Origin: Luteococcus sp038433155 | Lineage (GTDB): Bacteria > Actinomycetota > Actinomycetes > Propionibacteriales > Propionibacteriaceae | Reading direction: 5' to 3' | Assembly (NCBI RefSeq): GCF_038433155.1 | Contig: NZ_JBCDMW010000029.1 | Location: 1 to 64,000 of the forward strand | Length of the DNA: 64,000 nucleotides | In this document: positions 32,278-41,081 of the stretch, one piece after another | Layout: every line of letters begins with the position of its first letter | How positions within the stretch are numbered: position 1 is the first letter of the stretch | Made by a program: the position numbers and the translations under genes | Notes under the pieces: model-generated | The model's input: only the letters and a program-made list of their open reading frames with translations | Told to the model about the DNA's origin: nothing | Database searches by the model: none

Positions 32278-33207
32278 TCAGTTCCTCAGCGCCTGCGGAC
32301 GACGCCACGCGGGTGTCACCGTGTGGCGGCCGGCCACCAGCCGTCGCGCCACCCAGACGGAGCAGGCCAGCCAGACCAGCACCGCGACCAAGGAGGCCTC
32401 CAGCCCGAAGGATCCGCCCGACCAGTGGGTCGGTCCGCTGGGCAGGGAGACCAGCAGGCCGTCGCCATTGCCGGTGGCACCGGAGACGGCCGAACCCAGG
32501 ACCGGCCCCTGCACCACATTCCACGCGGCATGCACGCCGATCACCAGCCACAGGCTGCGGGTCAGGGCGTACAGCAGACCGAAGCCCACGCCGGCCTCCA
32601 CCGCGATGGCCAGCGCACTCCACCAGGTGGCGTGCGGATTGCCCAGATGCACCCCGCCGAAGACGCCGGCCGAGACCAGCACCGCGCCCCACGTGCCCAG
32701 CGCGGGCTCGGTCAGCCGGAAACAGACGCCGCGGAAGATGATCTCCTCACTGACGGCGGCCACGACGCCCAGCTGCAGCGCCGGGATCAGCAGGGGCGCG
32801 TCGGGATTGGTCCCGGCGACGGTCCGCCAGCCGCCCGCCAAGCACAGCAGGAAGACCAGCAGGCAGCCGGCGGCACCCATCGCCAGCCCGGCCGAGAGAC
32901 CCCCAATCCGTCGCCAGGCCAGCTCCACGGGTGGCCATCGCCCCTCCACCAGCCAGACCAGCACCAGGTAGGCGGCCACGCTGCCGCCCAGCTGTGCTAC
33001 CTGGTAGACCCACTCGGGTGCGCTGCCGCCCTGCTCGAAGGGCACGGTGGCCAGCGCGAAGAGAGCCAGCACGACGACGAAGACCAGCAGCCGGGCCATC
33101 GGGCTGCGCCACCCCCGGCACGGGGTGAGTGGTTGGTCCGGGGCCGATCGGCGGCCCAACGCGACGTCGGCCCGCAAGCGCTCCAGCAGCGGATGGGCGA
33201 CGGTCAC
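32278..33207 (-). CDS. CPBP-family intramembrane metalloprotease
   Basis: Polytopic membrane protein of 309 residues with the CPBP (Rce1/ABI) motifs: SEEIIFRG, GGVHLGN and GVHAAWNVV. These supply the glutamates, histidines and asparagine of the intramembrane active site. Relatives cleave prenylated proteins or bacteriocin precursors, or give immunity to them. The GTG start overlaps the stop of the DUF2207 gene by 4 bases (GTGA), so the two are coupled. An internal Met at about residue 37 is an alternative start. Confidence 0.85.
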   Translation of the reverse strand: MTVAHPLLERLRADVALGRRSAPDQPLTPCRGWRSPMARLLVFVVVLALFALATVPFEQGGSAPEWVYQVAQLGGSVAAYLVLVWLVEGRWPPVELAWRRIGGLSAGLAMGAAGCLLVFLLCLAGGWRTVAGTNPDAPLLIPALQLGVVAAVSEEIIFRGVCFRLTEPALGTWGAVLVSAGVFGGVHLGNPHATWWSALAIAVEAGVGFGLLYALTRSLWLVIGVHAAWNVVQGPVLGSAVSGATGNGDGLLVSLPSGPTHWSGGSFGLEASLVAVLVWLACSVWVARRLVAGRHTVTPAWRRPQALRN

Positions 33208-35036
33208 CAGCCGCCGCCACCCCCGCCACCGAAGCCACCGCCACCGCCGGAGAAGCCCGAGCCGCCCGAGGACCGGGCCGAGGCGGCCGCCGCGGAGGCC
33301 TGGGAGGCCTGCATCGCGGAGCTGAAGGAGTCACCCAGTGAACCCATCGACGAGCCGAGATAGCCGTACCCGAAGCCGAACTGGTTGCCGACATACCAGG
33401 TGGGCTGCAGGTCGTAGCGACCCTCCGCGGCCAGCTTCTCGAACAGCTTGCTCCACCGCTCTGCGACGCCGAACATGATGGCCCAGGGCAGGTAGCGGGA
33501 GAAGATGTCCTCGCCCTCCTCGAAGCGCAGCTGGTCGGCCTCCGCGGTGCGCAGGTAGAGCTCGAAGCCACGCGCCTGGGCCAGGGCGGCGGAACCCTCG
33601 GCGGTGCGCGACGGCATGGAGGGGGAGCAGATGACGGTCAGGATGCCGACCGCGGCCAGTGCCAGACCGGGCAGGGCCAGGTTGAAGGCGACCATCCCCA
33701 GACCGGCCGCCAGGACCCCCGCCACCGTGACGAAGATCCCGATCCCCAGCCAGACCGCCCGGGTGGTTTCCGGGTTGCTACGGAACCAGTGCCGTCCGCC
33801 CACCACCTGCTTGTAGAGCGCCTTCTTGTTGGTTGGGAAGAGCGTCGCGTAGCTCTGGTTGCGCAGGTCCTGGGTGCTCACCTGCCCCTGCTTGCGGAAC
33901 AGGGAGGCCAGCAACTGGTGCTCGTGCGGCAGCAGGTCATCCTTGGGGCTGGACAGCAGGGTGAAGGTCCAGTCCTTCTTGCCGGTCTGGGCAATCTGGA
34001 TGTGTCCGCGAACCGCCAGGTCAATCAGGGTGGCCACCACGTCGCGTCGGTCTGCCTTCTCATCCACCAGGGTGCCGATCTCACCCGGACGGGCATCCGG
34101 CGGGGTGAACTGGACGGCGACGGGTGCCTTCCGGCTGGTGCGGCTGGTGCCCTCAGCCCCGCCGGCCGCCGGGCTGAGGCCCGGGGTCAGGCCGGTGTAG
34201 ACCTCGTCGCGGCCGTGGCGTCGGAAGGCCTGCAGCAGCAGGGCGCCAGCGCCCAGCAGGACGGCCAGCGCGCCGCCCGCGTTCTGCGGTGTGAGGGAGA
34301 AGGCCTTGGCCGGGTTGGCCCGCGGGGTCAGCGTTGGCTCGGCGCCGACGAAGGTGCCGACGGGCAGCCCCGCGACGGTCTGCAGGTAGTCGCCCCGGCC
34401 CAGGTTGCGGTGCTGGTACACGACGCTGCGGCCGTCAGCCGTCGCCCGCTGGCAGTTCGACGAGCTGTCCACCCAGCACTGGGTGCGGGTCGGGGCGGCG
34501 GGCAGGTTCAGGGTGACCTTGGCATTGCGGATCGGCACCTCGAAACCGTCGCCGATCGCCATCCAGTTCACCTCGTCCAGCTGGCTCTCGGCCTGCTTCG
34601 GCTCGACGATCCCGCGGATGGTGTAGCTGATCACGTAGCGCTGCACGCCGGTGTAGGTCCGGCCCTCCCGGCCCACCCGCAGGGTGAGCACGCCACCGCT
34701 GGTGGACTTCTTCAGGTTGGCCGCGGCGCCGCTGGGGCTGCTGGCCCTGATGTCGCGGATCTCGATCTGGCGCCAGTGGTCCGGGTCGCCCTTGACCCCC
34801 TGCCGGGTGACGAAGGTAAGGAAGGGGCCGTGCCCCGGGTCGTGCGCGAAGTCGAAGTCGATGGTGGTGGTCACCTTGGCGGTGCCGTTCTCCCCGACGT
34901 CGGCCACCGTCTCGTAGTTGGTGATCTGCCAGGCGCTGGAGTCCTCGGCCCGGGCGACGTCGGCCAACCCGGACGCGGTGAGCACACCCAGCAACAGCGC
35001 GACGAACAGGGCACGGAACCAGCGGATCGGCGTCAT
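33204..35036 (-). CDS. DUF2207-family membrane protein, copy 2
   Basis: Protein of 610 residues. A signal peptide (FRALFVALLLGVLTASGLA, cleaved near ARA) leads to a DUF2207 extracytoplasmic domain (YETVADVGENGTAKVTTTID). A membrane helix (AGGALAVLLGAGALLLQAF), a cytosolic region, two more helices near 430-470 and a tail of glycines (FGGGGGGGW) follow. It shares the ADQLRFEEGEDIFSRYLPW segment with copy 1 (AGQIRFEEEQDIFNRYLPW). Function is unknown. It is coupled to a CPBP protease. Confidence 0.82.
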   Translation of the reverse strand: MTPIRWFRALFVALLLGVLTASGLADVARAEDSSAWQITNYETVADVGENGTAKVTTTIDFDFAHDPGHGPFLTFVTRQGVKGDPDHWRQIEIRDIRASSPSGAAANLKKSTSGGVLTLRVGREGRTYTGVQRYVISYTIRGIVEPKQAESQLDEVNWMAIGDGFEVPIRNAKVTLNLPAAPTRTQCWVDSSSNCQRATADGRSVVYQHRNLGRGDYLQTVAGLPVGTFVGAEPTLTPRANPAKAFSLTPQNAGGALAVLLGAGALLLQAFRRHGRDEVYTGLTPGLSPAAGGAEGTSRTSRKAPVAVQFTPPDARPGEIGTLVDEKADRRDVVATLIDLAVRGHIQIAQTGKKDWTFTLLSSPKDDLLPHEHQLLASLFRKQGQVSTQDLRNQSYATLFPTNKKALYKQVVGGRHWFRSNPETTRAVWLGIGIFVTVAGVLAAGLGMVAFNLALPGLALAAVGILTVICSPSMPSRTAEGSAALAQARGFELYLRTAEADQLRFEEGEDIFSRYLPWAIMFGVAERWSKLFEKLAAEGRYDLQPTWYVGNQFGFGYGYLGSSMGSLGDSFSSAMQASQASAAAASARSSGGSGFSGGGGGFGGGGGGGW

Positions 35037-35042
35037 GGTTCC

Positions 35043-35048
35043 ACGCTA
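35043..35048 (-). promoter_or_regulatory. -10 box of the leaderless DUF2207-CPBP operon
   Basis: The minus strand reads TAGCGT, ending 6 bases before the ATG at 35036. Confidence 0.45.
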
Positions 35049-35158
35049 TGCCACCGCGGGACCAGTCACCAGCACCCAAAAGGCCATGTCAGCCGCGTGT
35101 CAGCCAGCCGCGCGAAGGTGCTCTGGCGGCCGCGGGCGGATGGCTCGGGGCCACCGAT

Positions 35159-35253
35159 GGCGGGTGGCTGGCGCCCCAGCACGGCGGGTGGCTGGGAACC
35201 CACCGCTGTGGGTGAACGGGAACCCCACCACGGTGGCCGAGCATGTCGAGGCC
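35159..35253. repeat. Short intergenic repeats
   Basis: GGCGGGTGGCTGG occurs exactly at 35159-35171 and 35183-35195. A CCCAC/GTGGG stem follows. The third copy of the 26-base dispersed repeat (CCACGGTGGCCGAGCATGTC...) is at 35228-35253. Confidence 0.55.
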
Positions 35254-35275
35254 CCCCGCTCGCGCGATGGTGGGA

Positions 35276-36940
35276 TCAGGCGTCGACGCCCAGAGCGGTG
35301 GCCATCTCGTCGCGGATGGTGGTCAGCATCTCGGCGGCGCGCTGCCGGGCGGCCTTCAGGTCCGCGGCGGATTCCTTGGCGCCAACCCGCACCTCCAGAT
35401 AGCACTTCAGCTTGGGCTCGGTGCCCGACGGCCGGGCGACGACGTGCACCGCGGGTCCGGTCAGCTCGATCGCGTCGGTGGGCGGCAGCTCGTCGGTGCC
35501 CTGGTTGAGGTCCCGCACCGTCACCGGCTCGCCCAGCAGGGTGGCCGGGGGATTGCTGCGCAGCCTGGTCATCGCGTCGCGGATGATCTGCAGGTCCTCC
35601 ACCCGGACGCTGAGCTGGCCGGTGGCGTGGACGCCGTGGGTGCGGGCAATCTCGTCCAGGCGGTCGGCGATGGTCTGGCCGTTGGCCTTCAGCTCGGCCG
35701 CCAGCCGCAGGATGGTCAGGCAGGCTGTGATCCCGTCCTTGTCCGGCACGTGCTGCGAGTCACAGCAGTAGCCGATCGCCTCCTCGTAACCGAAGGCCAG
35801 GTCAGGCACCCGGCCGATCCACTTGAAGCCGGTCAAGGTGGTGACATGCGGCTTCCCGGCGGCCCGGGCCATGGTGCCCAGCAGGGTGGAGGAGACCACC
35901 GAGTTGGCGTAGGTGCCAGCGACATTGCGACGGATCGCGTCGTCGCCCAGCAGGGAACCCAGCTCGTCGCCGGTCAGCATCCGCCAGCCGACGACGGGGA
36001 AGGGCGCTGCGATGGCGCACCGGTCCGCGTCAGGGTCATTGGCGATCACCAGGTCTACGTCGGTCTGCTCCGCCAGCTCCAGGGCCAGGTCGATGGCGCC
36101 GGGCTCCTCCGGGTTGGGGAAGGCGACGGTGGGGAAGGTCGGGTCGGGGTCGTGTTGCTGCCCGACGGGGATGGCGGCCGGGAAGCCCGCGGCCTGGACG
36201 GCCTGCTCCACCACGCGGGCGCCGACGCCGTGCATCGCGGTGTAGACCCAGTCGATCTGCCGGGGCGCGTCGGCGGTGACGAGGGCGGCGGCCACCTCAC
36301 AGTAGGCGTCGACGAGTTCTTGCCCGATCAGCGCGTATTCGGTGGAGCGGGGGAGTTCGGCCAACGGCCGGGCCGCGGCCAGCGCGATCTGGTCGGCGAT
36401 CTCTTCGTCGGCCGGGGGCACGATCTGGGAACCGTCGCCCAGGTAGACCTTGTAGCCATTGTCGGCGGGCGGGTTGTGGCTGGCGGTGACCACGATGCCG
36501 GCCACACAACCCAGGTGCTTGATCCCGAAGGCCACCACCGGGGTCGGGACGTGCTGGTCGCTGAGGATGGGCTCAAAGCCCGCCCCGGCGAAGATCTCGG
36601 CCGTGTCCCGGGCGAAGACGTCGGACTTGGTGCGGGCGTCGTAGCCGATCAGCACCTTGCCCCCGGAATGGCCCTGTTTCTGCAACCAGGCGGCGAAGCC
36701 GGCGGCTGCCTGGCTGACCACGACGCGATTCATCCGGCCCGGGCCGGGGCCCAGCGCGGCGCGCAGCCCGGCGGTGCCGAAGGTCAGCGGCCCGGCAAAG
36801 GCGCTGGTGATCTCGCCGGTGGCGCTCTGGTCACCGGCGTCGCTGGCCGCCAGCAGCTCGGCCAGCCGCGCCTGGGTCTGCTCGTCGGGATCCTCGGCGA
36901 TCCAGGTCAGGACAGTGCGGCGCAGTTCGGCGTCGATCAT
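35276..36940 (-). CDS. Phosphoglucomutase / phosphomannomutase
   Basis: Alpha-D-phosphohexomutase of 554 residues that interconverts hexose 1- and 6-phosphates for glycogen and envelope sugar synthesis. The phosphoserine loop is TASHNPPADNG and the metal loop NDPDADRC. The sugar-specificity loop is FGYEEAIGYCC and the phosphate-binding loop RPSGTEPKLK. Length and N-terminus fit the PgcA/PmmB-type enzymes of Gram-positives, so glucose versus mannose preference is open. GGGAG lies before the ATG. TAGCGT on the minus strand (36971-36976) is a likely -10 box. Confidence 0.9.
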   Translation of the reverse strand: MIDAELRRTVLTWIAEDPDEQTQARLAELLAASDAGDQSATGEITSAFAGPLTFGTAGLRAALGPGPGRMNRVVVSQAAAGFAAWLQKQGHSGGKVLIGYDARTKSDVFARDTAEIFAGAGFEPILSDQHVPTPVVAFGIKHLGCVAGIVVTASHNPPADNGYKVYLGDGSQIVPPADEEIADQIALAAARPLAELPRSTEYALIGQELVDAYCEVAAALVTADAPRQIDWVYTAMHGVGARVVEQAVQAAGFPAAIPVGQQHDPDPTFPTVAFPNPEEPGAIDLALELAEQTDVDLVIANDPDADRCAIAAPFPVVGWRMLTGDELGSLLGDDAIRRNVAGTYANSVVSSTLLGTMARAAGKPHVTTLTGFKWIGRVPDLAFGYEEAIGYCCDSQHVPDKDGITACLTILRLAAELKANGQTIADRLDEIARTHGVHATGQLSVRVEDLQIIRDAMTRLRSNPPATLLGEPVTVRDLNQGTDELPPTDAIELTGPAVHVVARPSGTEPKLKCYLEVRVGAKESAADLKAARQRAAEMLTTIRDEMATALGVDA

Positions 36941-37012
36941 GGGTGCTCCCTTGTGGTGCGGCTGGACTCCACGCTAGCGGCTCGGGCGATGGAATGGGGT
37001 CAGCTCCGGGTC

Positions 37013-37040
37013 TCCCAACCCTCGGCGGTGAGGGTTGGGA
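37013..37040 (-). terminator. Hairpin between purine nucleoside phosphorylase and the phosphosugar mutase
   Basis: TCCCAACCCTC and GAGGGTTGGGA form a perfect 11-bp stem with a 6-base loop, downstream of the phosphorylase on the minus strand. A second inverted repeat CGCTTGTCC/GGACAAGCG (37058-37066, 37109-37117) brackets the AT-rich part closer to the stop. Confidence 0.5.
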
Positions 37041-37126
37041 CCCCCAGGAGTTCTGGACGCTTGTCCTGAGGTTATTTGGGTTGCGAACTCACCACCAAAA
37101 AGACCACGGGACAAGCGACCCACTTT

Positions 37127-37951
37127 TCAGAGGCGCTCCAGCAGCCCGGTGAGCAGCGTCGTGAGCTTGGGTCCGGCGTCCTTGCCGGCGGTCAGCACCT
37201 CGGTGTGGTCCAGGTGGGCCTCGGTGATTCCCGCGGCGGCATTGGTGACCAGGCTGATGCCCAGCACCTCCAGCCCGGCCTCGCGGGCGGCGATGGTCTC
37301 CAGTGCGGTGGACATGCCCACCAGGTTGCCGCCCAGGATGCCGGCCATCCGCACCTCGGCAGGGGTCTCGTACTGCGGCCCGCTGAACTGTACGTAGACG
37401 CCCTCCGGCAGCGACGGGTCCACCTCCCGGGCCAGCGCCATCAGTCGTCGGCTGTAGGCCTCCGAAAGGTCGATGAAGGTGGCGCCGCGCAGGGGAGTGG
37501 CGCCGGTCAGGTTGATGTGGTCCTTGATCAGCACCGGGGTGCCGGGGGCCCACGTCGGGTCCAGGCCGCCGCAGCCATTGGTCAGCACCAGCATCGATGC
37601 GCCCAGCGCGGCGGCGGTGCGCACGCCGTGCACGACGGGCGCCACGCCCCGCCCCTCGTAGTAGTGGGTGCGGCCGGTGAGCACCATCGCCACCTTGCCG
37701 TTCGCTGTACGGGCCAGCCGCAGCGCGCCGCCGTGCCCGGCCACCACCGGCTTGCTGAAGCCGGGAATCCCGTCAAGCGGCACGGTGGTGATCTCGTCGC
37801 CCAGCTGGTCGACGCCCTGGTTCCAGCCCGAGCCCAGCACCAGGGCCAGGTCAATCCGGTCCAGACCCGCGGGGGGCAACAGTTCCCGGCGGATGTGCTC
37901 GGCGGCGGCCTGGGCCACGGCCGTGGGGTGCTCGAATTCACTCGGGTTCAC
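37127..37951 (-). CDS. Purine nucleoside phosphorylase (trimeric type)
   Basis: Protein of 274 residues that phosphorolyses inosine and guanosine nucleosides in purine salvage. Motifs of the low-molecular-weight trimeric family are LVLGSGWNQ, GRTHYYEG, TNGCGGL, GPQYETPAEVRM and VGMSTALE, with the purine-specific asparagine in LVTNAAAG. The GTG at 37951 lacks a ribosome site but lies 7 bases after TATTGT, so it is probably leaderless. It is divergent from the flavoprotein gene, with 47 bases between. Confidence 0.93.
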   Translation of the reverse strand: MNPSEFEHPTAVAQAAAEHIRRELLPPAGLDRIDLALVLGSGWNQGVDQLGDEITTVPLDGIPGFSKPVVAGHGGALRLARTANGKVAMVLTGRTHYYEGRGVAPVVHGVRTAAALGASMLVLTNGCGGLDPTWAPGTPVLIKDHINLTGATPLRGATFIDLSEAYSRRLMALAREVDPSLPEGVYVQFSGPQYETPAEVRMAGILGGNLVGMSTALETIAAREAGLEVLGISLVTNAAAGITEAHLDHTEVLTAGKDAGPKLTTLLTGLLERL

Positions 37952-37958
37952 GCCGCCA

Positions 37959-37964
37959 ACAATA
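37959..37964 (-). promoter_or_regulatory. -10 box of the leaderless phosphorylase gene
   Basis: The minus strand reads TATTGT, ending 7 bases before the GTG. Confidence 0.45.
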
Positions 37965-37998
37965 CGGCCAAGTCAGGAAAGCATGGAACAATGACCCC

Positions 37999-39426
37999 GT
38001 GACCAGAGTCGTGATCATTGGTGGAGGCCCCGGAGGATACGAAGCCGCTCTCGTAGCGGCCCAACTCGGCGCGGAGGTGACTCTCGTGGAACGCACCGGG
38101 CTCGGCGGTGCCGCCGTGCTGACGGACTGCGTTCCCTCGAAGACACTCATTGCCACGTCCGAGGTGATGAGCATGATCGAACGCGCCGGCCAGCTGGGCC
38201 TGAAGGTGACCAGCTCCGGCGACGACGATTCGGTGGTCTCCTCGGTTGAGGTTGACCTGGAGGCCGTGAACAAGCGCGTGCTGGACCTGGCGATGGCCCA
38301 GTCGGAGTCCATCGGCAAGAGCCTGGACAAGTTCGGCGTGAAGGTGTTGATCGGCGACGCCAAGCTCACGAGTGCCACCCGGATCGCGGTGACCGGGGAG
38401 CAGGGCGAGCAGGAGCTGGAGGCCGACATCGTGTTGCTGGCCACCGGCACCACCCCGCGTGAGCTGGAGGCCGCCAAGTGCGACGGCGAGCGGATCCTGA
38501 ACTGGAAGCAGGTCTACAACCTCACCGAGCTTCCCGAGAAGCTGATCGTGGTGGGTTCCGGCGTCACCGGCGCCGAGTTCGCCAATGCCTATGACGCCCT
38601 GGGCGTCGACGTGGTACTGGTCAGCTCCCGCAAGCAGGTGCTGCCGGGCGAGGACCAGGACGCCGCAGCCGTGCTGCAGGACGTCTTCGAGCGTCGCGGC
38701 ATGGAGATCATGAGCGAGTGTCGCGCCGTGTCCGCCCGTCGGGAGGGCGACGAGGTGGTGGTGGGCCTGGAGGACGGCCGGGAGGTGCGTGGCTCGCACT
38801 GCCTGATGGCCGTCGGTTCCATCCCCAACACCACCGGGATCGGCCTGGAGGAGGTCGGTGTCACGCTGAAGCCCAGCGGACACATCGAGGTGGACAAGGT
38901 CTCCCGCACCTCGGTGCGCACCATCTACGCCGCCGGCGACTGCACTGGGGTTTTCGCCTTGGCCTCGGTGGCCGCCATGCAGGGCCGGATCGCCATGTGG
39001 CACGCCCTGGGCGACGCGGTGGCTCCGCTGAACCTGAAGTCGGTCAGCTCCAATGTGTTCACCGCACCGGAGATCGCCACCGTCGGCATGACCCAGAAGG
39101 AGGCCGACGAGGGTGCCCTGGACATCGGCCAGATCATGCTGCCCCTGGCCGGCAATCCCCGCGCCAAGATGCAGAGCGTCAGCGACGGCTTCGTGAAGCT
39201 CTTCTGCCTGCCGGTCACCGGCATCATCGTCGGCGGCGTCGTGGTGGCCCCGCACGCCTCCGAGCTGATCCACTCCATCTCCCTTGCGGTGGCGGAGAAG
39301 ATCACGGTGGACCAGTTCAGCCACGACTTCACGGTCTACCCGTCAATGTCCGGTTCCATCGCGGAGGCGGCCCGGCAACTGCACCTGTACGCCCACCCGG
39401 AGAAGCCCTCCAAGACCCAGGTCTGA
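37999..39426 (+). CDS. lpdA: LpdA-like NAD(P)H quinone reductase (flavoprotein disulfide reductase family)
   Basis: FAD- and NAD(P)-binding protein of 475 residues with dihydrolipoamide-dehydrogenase architecture: IIGGGPGGYEAA (FAD), VVGSGVTGAEFANAY (NAD(P)), IYAAGDCTG (FAD) and a C-terminal dimerisation domain. The redox centre reads LGGAAVLTDCVPSKTLI, so the first cysteine of the usual CxxxxC pair is absent. The same loss is known in mycobacterial LpdA, which reduces quinones rather than lipoamide. True dihydrolipoamide dehydrogenase activity is therefore unlikely. The start is a GTG. Confidence 0.88.
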   Translation: MTRVVIIGGGPGGYEAALVAAQLGAEVTLVERTGLGGAAVLTDCVPSKTLIATSEVMSMIERAGQLGLKVTSSGDDDSVVSSVEVDLEAVNKRVLDLAMAQSESIGKSLDKFGVKVLIGDAKLTSATRIAVTGEQGEQELEADIVLLATGTTPRELEAAKCDGERILNWKQVYNLTELPEKLIVVGSGVTGAEFANAYDALGVDVVLVSSRKQVLPGEDQDAAAVLQDVFERRGMEIMSECRAVSARREGDEVVVGLEDGREVRGSHCLMAVGSIPNTTGIGLEEVGVTLKPSGHIEVDKVSRTSVRTIYAAGDCTGVFALASVAAMQGRIAMWHALGDAVAPLNLKSVSSNVFTAPEIATVGMTQKEADEGALDIGQIMLPLAGNPRAKMQSVSDGFVKLFCLPVTGIIVGGVVVAPHASELIHSISLAVAEKITVDQFSHDFTVYPSMSGSIAEAARQLHLYAHPEKPSKTQV

Positions 39427-39452
39427 TCAGCTGCCCGCCCGGTAACAGACCA

Positions 39453-39484
39453 CAGTGCCGCCCCCGGTCTCGGGGGCGGCACTG
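39453..39484 (+). terminator. Terminator hairpin after lpdA
   Basis: CAGTGCCGCCCCC and GGGGGCGGCACTG form a perfect 13-bp stem around a 6-base loop, 27 bases after the stop. Confidence 0.75.
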
Positions 39485-39571
39485 CTCTATGGCTAGGGTC
39501 TCTGGTGGTCCAAGAGGTCGTCGTCGACTTCCGTGGGCCAACAACCCTTCGACTTCCCACAGGAGCATGCC

Positions 39572-41077
39572 ATGTCCGCTCTACCTCCCGCGCCCGGCGA
39601 GGCGCTGGACCATCGCCAGGCCAGCCAGCGCACCATCACCTGGTCCAATCTGGCGCTGATGGCCTTCGTCACGGTCTGGGGTTTTGGCAATGTGGTGAAC
39701 AACTACGCCAATCAGGGGCTGACGGTGGTCTTCTCCTGGATCATGATCATGGTGATCTACTTCGTTCCCTATGCCCTGATGGTGGGGGAGATGGGGGCCA
39801 CCTTCCCCGAGGCACGTTCCGGGGTGACCAGCTGGATCCGCTCCACCATGGGCTCCGGCTGGGCCTACCTGTGCGGCTGGACCTACTGGGTGGTGCACAT
39901 TCCCTATCTCGCACAGAAGCCGCAGGCCATTCTGATTGCCGGCGGCTGGGCGGTGGAAGGCCATTCGGGCCTGATCAAACGCTTCCCGGTCTGGCAGACC
40001 CAGATCGTGGTGCTGCTGCTCTTCCTGCTCTTCATGGCGTTGGCTTCCCGCGGCGTTCGCTCGCTCAAGCTGCTGGGCTCCATTGCCGGTATGGCCTCCT
40101 TCGTGATGGGCATCCTCTACATCCTGCTGATGCTGGCTGCTCCGGCCATCCGGGATGCCCACGTGGCGACGCCGAACATGACGTCGCTGAGCACCTACCT
40201 GCCCCACTTCGATCTGGGCTACTTCACCACCATCGCGATGCTGGTCTTCGCCGTCGGCGGGGCGGAGAAGATCTCTCCGTATGTGAACAACATGGTGGAC
40301 CAGAAGCGTGGCTTCTCCCGCGGCATGATCGCGCTGGCCGGCATGGTGGCCGTCTCGGCGCTGCTGGGTTCCATCGCGATGGGCATGATGTTCGACGCCA
40401 CCCAGTTCGATGCCAAGGCGGTGGCAAATTTCAAGGCCAACGGGCAGTACATGGCCTTCCAGAAGCTGGGCCAGTACTACGGTGTCGGCAACTTGTTGAT
40501 GATCATCCAGGCCGTCGCCAATGCCTGTGCCCAGGCGGCGGTGCTGCTGATCTCCATCGATGCTCCGCTGAAGGTGCTGCTGGCGGATTCCGATGACCGC
40601 TACATTCCGCGCTGGCTGCGCAAGGAGAACCGCTTCGGGGCCCCGGTCAACGGCTATCTGCTGACCGCGATCCTGGTCAGTCTGGTCTCTCTGCTTCCGA
40701 TCATCGGCGTGGGGAACATGGATGAACTGTTCAGCAATCTGCTGGACCTCAACGCCGTCGTGATGCCGCTGCGCTACCTCTTCGTCTTTGCGGCCTATGT
40801 GGCGGTCCGACGGATGGCCGGCCGGTTGGGTCTGGTCTCCCACTACCGCTTCGTCAGGAACGACGCGGTGGCGCTGGCGATGGGGGCGTGGTGCTTCCTG
40901 TTCACCGCCGCCGCCTGCATTCTGGGGATGATCCCCGGCAAGCTGGAGCCCTACACCACGGCTTGGTGGAACAAGCTGCTGCTGAACGTGGTTGCCCCGG
41001 TGGTCTTCATCGCCCTGGGTCTGATCATGCCGTTGGTGGCGCGTGCCCAGCGGTCCCGGGTGGAGGCCAACGACTAG
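39572..41077 (+). CDS. APC-superfamily amino-acid permease
   Basis: Integral membrane transporter of 501 residues with about 12 helices. The first helix (ITWSNLALMAFVTVWGFGNVVNNYA) shows the unwound glycine-rich substrate segment of the APC fold. VGEMGATFPEARSGVTSWI is typical of the glutamate/GABA antiporter-like branch (GadC/YfnA relatives). The substrate cannot be told from sequence. AGGAG lies 6 bases before the ATG. The gene is alone between a strong terminator and a convergent gene. Confidence 0.85.
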   Translation: MSALPPAPGEALDHRQASQRTITWSNLALMAFVTVWGFGNVVNNYANQGLTVVFSWIMIMVIYFVPYALMVGEMGATFPEARSGVTSWIRSTMGSGWAYLCGWTYWVVHIPYLAQKPQAILIAGGWAVEGHSGLIKRFPVWQTQIVVLLLFLLFMALASRGVRSLKLLGSIAGMASFVMGILYILLMLAAPAIRDAHVATPNMTSLSTYLPHFDLGYFTTIAMLVFAVGGAEKISPYVNNMVDQKRGFSRGMIALAGMVAVSALLGSIAMGMMFDATQFDAKAVANFKANGQYMAFQKLGQYYGVGNLLMIIQAVANACAQAAVLLISIDAPLKVLLADSDDRYIPRWLRKENRFGAPVNGYLLTAILVSLVSLLPIIGVGNMDELFSNLLDLNAVVMPLRYLFVFAAYVAVRRMAGRLGLVSHYRFVRNDAVALAMGAWCFLFTAAACILGMIPGKLEPYTTAWWNKLLLNVVAPVVFIALGLIMPLVARAQRSRVEAND

Positions 41078-41081
41078 AGCC

